17,556 nt of DNA from Oscillospiraceae bacterium. Lineage in GTDB: Bacteria; Bacillota_A; Clostridia; Oscillospirales; Oscillospiraceae. The position numbers and the translations under genes are program-made. The notes under the pieces were generated by a model. It saw only the letters and a program-made list of their open reading frames with translations. It was not told the DNA's origin and did no database searches. The stretch spans positions 1 to 17,556 of the forward strand of contig JAETOP010000081.1 of assembly GCA_021771675.1 (NCBI GenBank), written 5' to 3'. Below, piece after piece: positions 16,501-17,556 of the stretch (position 1 is the stretch's first letter; every line of letters starts with the position of its first letter).

Positions 16501-16971
16501 CTGGAGGGGGTAGCCAATGTGACGGTGAGCCAGCAGATGGCGAAAATGGTGGATGAGATGATGTCTGCGCTGGATTTGGTGGTTGTTGTGGTGGTGTTCT
16601 GCGCCGGGGTGCTGGCGGTGATTGTGCTGTACAACCTGACCAACATTAACATCAACGAGCGCATCCGGGAGATTGCCACCATCAAGGTTCTGGGCTTCAA
16701 CGCCGGGGAGACGGCCATGTATGTATTCAAGGAGAATCTGGTGCTGACCCTGATGGGAACCATCTTTGGCATTCCTCTGGGGCGGCTGCTGCTGCGCTTC
16801 GTTATGAGTCAGATCAAGGTGGATATGATCTGGATTAAGCCCATGCTTTCCAATACGTCCCTGCTTCTGTCTCTGGGGCTGACCATTCTGTCGGCTCTGA
16901 TGGTGGACTTCCTGTTCTATTTCCGCCTGGATCAGATCAATATGGCTGAGGCTCTGAAAAGCGTAGAGTAA
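13498..16971 (+). CDS. Large FtsX-type ABC permease with extracellular coiled coil
   Basis: A 1157-residue permease. TM1 lies at about 22-41, followed by an extracellular region. Residues ~233-605 form an almost unbroken Gln/Glu/Leu/Ala-rich coiled coil with repeated units such as LLDGEQELADGEAELEE and LLDGREQLRAGQQQI, in which Gly recurs every seven residues or so. A three-helix FtsX core follows (~630-755), then another helix (~800-822), a second extracellular MacB-like domain, and a final FtsX core (~1022-1145) with conserved NININERIREIATIKVLGF. The layout suits a mechanotransmission-type system reaching through or along the cell wall. The substrate is unknown; candidates are lipid-linked or surface molecules. 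The start overlaps the ATPase gene by seven bases and has GGGGAG upstream; an ATG at 13504 is an alternative. Confidence 0.9.
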   Translation: MVMKRNMMGRNLRRSIRKSFGRYIAIAVIIALGTAIFVGLRSTKSDMVATGQRYTDEQNMFDLRLLSSYGWDKEQLAEISALGSIEAAEGVFYTDLIADNGRGEESAVYRFYTIPHEINKLVLREGRMPEAENECLADGFRNKKNALGTTITISQDNDDASLDELNTREFTVVGLVSTPLYMDTNRGNTSVGSGSITNYYFVPEEAFDVSYYTEIHATIPGDYAIYSEEYNQALEAAAEELEPLLEPYAQARLISAKEQAEQAIADGQEEYDQGVIDYQREKEDALRQLEDARQELLDGEQELADGEAELEESRQKIADGWQELNANKEKLEQSEAALPSARSSGQSALAAASAQLTAKQSELNAKQAELEAGLVQINTGLAEIRSGITQIRTGIVQVEATIKPLEALIKIADINAETAQQTLERLEALGMPESHLEEARRLLELAQAEREKYQAQLDELYVTRDQLEEKLAEVTAQQSQLEEQRQQLLDGREQLRAGQQQIRDGFQEIANQRTSMENQLISAQNQILAGQRQIQAYERELTQGERELTAGEKILEESREKLKTGWVDWETANQEAQEKFAEAEQELADAAVKLEDARQRLADITDTRVYVLDRNTNLGYIDLDSNSDIVAGVSRVFPVFFLLVAALVCITTMTRMVEEERTQIGTLKALGYSSGAIISKYLKYAGSSAILGSVLGVALGSVLFPMVLWQAYNIILYVTPNIELRFDWQMALSVTAMYTLAMLAVSWYCCHRALREVPAELIRPKAPAAGKALLMEKLPVWRHVSFLNKVAIRNIFRYRQRLLMMLLGIGGCTALLMTGFGIRDSISRIVDVQFRDVTKYDIEVYFQEGQSQEQRDSFTENMDSFAQNILFFYQVSGEIHTADQTRDIYLMAAGEKLTDFIDFHKGEEPVPMPGKDEVLLSSGMAEMLDVHLGDRVTLRNPDLEELDVTVSGIYENHVYNYAIVTPETVLGQWGREPELQMAYVSVKEGRNPSVAGAAANELEGVANVTVSQQMAKMVDEMMSALDLVVVVVVFCAGVLAVIVLYNLTNININERIREIATIKVLGFNAGETAMYVFKENLVLTLMGTIFGIPLGRLLLRFVMSQIKVDMIWIKPMLSNTSLLLSLGLTILSALMVDFLFYFRLDQINMAEALKSVE

Positions 16972-16994
16972 CCCGCCCGGCCCTGCCGGGCGGG
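16972..16994 (+). terminator. GC-rich hairpin after the permease gene
   Basis: CCCGCCCGGC (16972-16981) pairs perfectly with GCCGGGCGGG (16985-16994) around a three-base loop, starting on the base after the permease stop. No T-run follows, so it may be a 3'-end stabiliser or a weak terminator rather than a classical one. Confidence 0.5.
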
Positions 16995-17073
16995 CATTGC
17001 CCGCTGATAATTCGCACGGAGATGGTCGGCAATCGTTACCCCACTATCCGCCCGGTGTTGTTTTTGCACCCGT

Positions 17074-17093
17074 CGGGGCCGACGTAGGCCCCG
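17074..17093. repeat. Short GC-rich inverted repeat in the spacer
   Basis: CGGGGCC and GGCCCCG flank GACGTA. No T-run follows on either strand. Nothing else recognisable lies between the permease hairpin and the tRNA promoter (16995-17130). Confidence 0.4.
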
Positions 17094-17130
17094 GGCTTGG
17101 GGAAAATTTCTGGATTCGGGCAGGTTTTGC

Positions 17131-17159
17131 TTGACTTTGGCGGAGGGAAGGGCTATAAT
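17131..17159 (+). promoter_or_regulatory. Sigma-A promoter of the tRNA gene
   Basis: TTGACT (17131-17136), a 17-base spacer and a perfect TATAAT (17154-17159). The predicted start is near 17166, about 12 bases before the tRNA. Confidence 0.9.
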
Positions 17160-17177
17160 ATCCCGGTAAGTGAACAA

Positions 17178-17253
17178 GGGCTTGTAGCGCAGCTGGGAGC
17201 GCACCACATTCGCATTGTGGGGGTCGGGAGTTCGAATCTCCTCAAGTCCACCA
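17178..17253 (+). tRNA. tRNA-Ala, anticodon CGC
   Basis: A complete 76-base cloverleaf with encoded CCA. The acceptor GGGCTTG pairs with CAAGTCC and includes a G3-U70 wobble, the alanine identity element. The D stem is GCGC/GCGC. The anticodon stem CCACA/TGTGG holds loop TTCGCAT, placing CGC at positions 34-36 (codon GCG). The T arm is GGGAG-TTCGAAT-CTCCT. The discriminator is A. It is transcribed alone from its own promoter and closed by the terminator that begins in the CCA. Confidence 0.95.
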
Positions 17254-17290
17254 AGGAAAAAGCTACCCCATCGGGGTGGCTTTTTCCTTG
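17253..17290 (+). terminator. Terminator of the tRNA-Ala transcript
   Basis: A 17-bp stem (17253-17269 with 17273-17289, one G-U pair) closed by ATC. The 3' arm contains the T-run CTTTTTCCTT. It starts at the last base of the tRNA CCA. Confidence 0.85.
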
Positions 17291-17318
17291 CAGACGCAGA
17301 GGAGATTCGAACCATTCA

Positions 17319-17395
17319 AAGCAGCTGTCCAGTGGACAGCTGCTTGTCGGCGGCTGGACGCCGACAACTCTGTACTGTTCGCCAAAGGCGAACAG
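17319..17395. repeat. Three tandem perfect hairpins
   Basis: Three inverted repeats stand side by side: 17319-17345 (13-bp arms around AGCAGCTGTCCA, one-base centre), 17344-17367 (9-bp arms TTGTCGGCG/CGCCGACAA, sharing bases with the first), and 17375-17395 (CTGTTCGCC/GGCGAACAG around AAA). They have no T-runs and no coding potential. They are enclosed by pieces of the tRNA-Ala sequence, suggesting a small non-autonomous palindromic element. Confidence 0.65.
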
Positions 17396-17404
17396 GCAAC
17401 GAGC

Positions 17405-17429
17405 CTCCTCAAGTCCACCAAGGAAAAAG
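17405..17429 (+). repeat. Direct repeat of the tRNA-Ala 3' end
   Basis: These 25 bases are identical to 17238-17262: the 3' strand of the T stem, the 3' acceptor strand, CCA and AAGGAAAAAG. The similarity continues imperfectly to about 17443, where an ACCCC...GGGG mini-hairpin remains, but the 3' arm of the tRNA terminator is missing. The two copies are 167 bases apart and bracket the hairpin cluster, like target-site or attachment-site copies. Confidence 0.8.
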
Positions 17430-17467
17430 TCACCCCGCTGGGGCAATGTCAGTAAGTTAAGCTGACG

Positions 17468-17510
17468 AATCCTCCTACCCTCAGGAATGAGATGGTAGGA
17501 GGATTTTTTT
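17468..17510 (+). terminator. Strong intrinsic terminator
   Basis: AATCCTCCTACC (17468-17479) pairs perfectly with GGTAGGAGGATT (17494-17505). An inner CTCA-GGAA-TGAG hairpin lies in the loop, and the T-run extends to 17510. No gene ends just before it, so it may be a backup for tRNA read-through or belong to a lost gene. Confidence 0.85.
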
Positions 17511-17531
17511 CGTAATCATTCAAAATAGGGG

Positions 17532-17537
17532 TTGACA
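17532..17537 (+). promoter_or_regulatory. Consensus -35 hexamer at the window edge
   Basis: A perfect TTGACA follows the terminator. A -10 at 17-base spacing would begin at 17555 and run beyond the window, so the promoter cannot be confirmed. Confidence 0.3.
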
Positions 17538-17556
17538 AAAGTATCATTTCGTGCGG

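Noticed and set aside
17319..17395. CRISPR array
   Set aside because: The three inverted repeats differ from one another and have no regular spacers; no cas gene is near.
17405..17429. Second tRNA gene
   Set aside because: Only the 3' T-stem strand, 3' acceptor strand and CCA are present; no D arm, anticodon arm or 5' acceptor.
17097..17465. Overlapping short open frames on both strands across the tRNA region
   Set aside because: They run through a tRNA, terminators and hairpins; none has a ribosome site or plausible protein.

Overview
The window looks like chromosomal DNA of a GC-rich Firmicute, most likely a gut-type Clostridia (Oscillospiraceae-like). The basis is GC-rich coding sequence with AT-rich spacers, clean sigma-A promoters (TTGAAA-N17-TATACT, TTGACT-N17-TATAAT), AGGAGG-type ribosome binding sites, a split transketolase and a large FtsX-type permease with a coiled-coil ectodomain. 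This placement is inference; there is no rRNA or other strong marker.

Layout. At the left, a secreted lipoprotein gene (118-861, minus) has its own promoter and a 20-bp perfect palindrome just upstream of the -35. A 470-base spacer follows. It carries a promoter, a short leader with tiny ORFs and an intrinsic terminator, then a second strong promoter. Nine tightly packed plus-strand genes (1334-11185) form one operon: gmd, a DegT-fold dehydratase-like enzyme, a GDP-fucose-synthase-family gene, the two halves of a transketolase, an aldo/keto reductase, manC, manA and a phosphohexomutase. A bidirectional terminator separates this operon from a convergent D-lactate dehydrogenase gene (11304-12293, minus). 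Divergent from that is a second plus-strand operon (12378-16971): a GtrA-family membrane protein, an ABC ATPase and a 1157-residue ABC permease. The right end holds a tRNA-Ala(CGC) gene with its own promoter and terminator, a partial duplication of the tRNA 3' end flanking three tandem hairpins, a further terminator and a -35-like hexamer at the edge.

How the genes work together. manA, the mutase and manC would take fructose-6-phosphate to GDP-mannose, and gmd makes GDP-4-keto-6-deoxymannose. The DegT-fold protein has His in place of the PLP-binding Lys and a CxC...C cysteine cluster like that of the iron-sulfur 3-dehydratase E1/RfbH. This predicts removal of the 3-hydroxyl rather than transamination. 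A split ThDP-dependent transketolase and an aldo/keto reductase in the same operon parallel the logic of YerE/YerF in yersiniose synthesis: transfer of a two-carbon unit to a keto sugar, then reduction of the side chain. The main hypothesis is therefore an operon for a GDP-linked 3,6-dideoxy sugar, possibly branched-chain. The chemistry is inferred from motifs and gene order. No glycosyltransferase or polymerase lies in the window.
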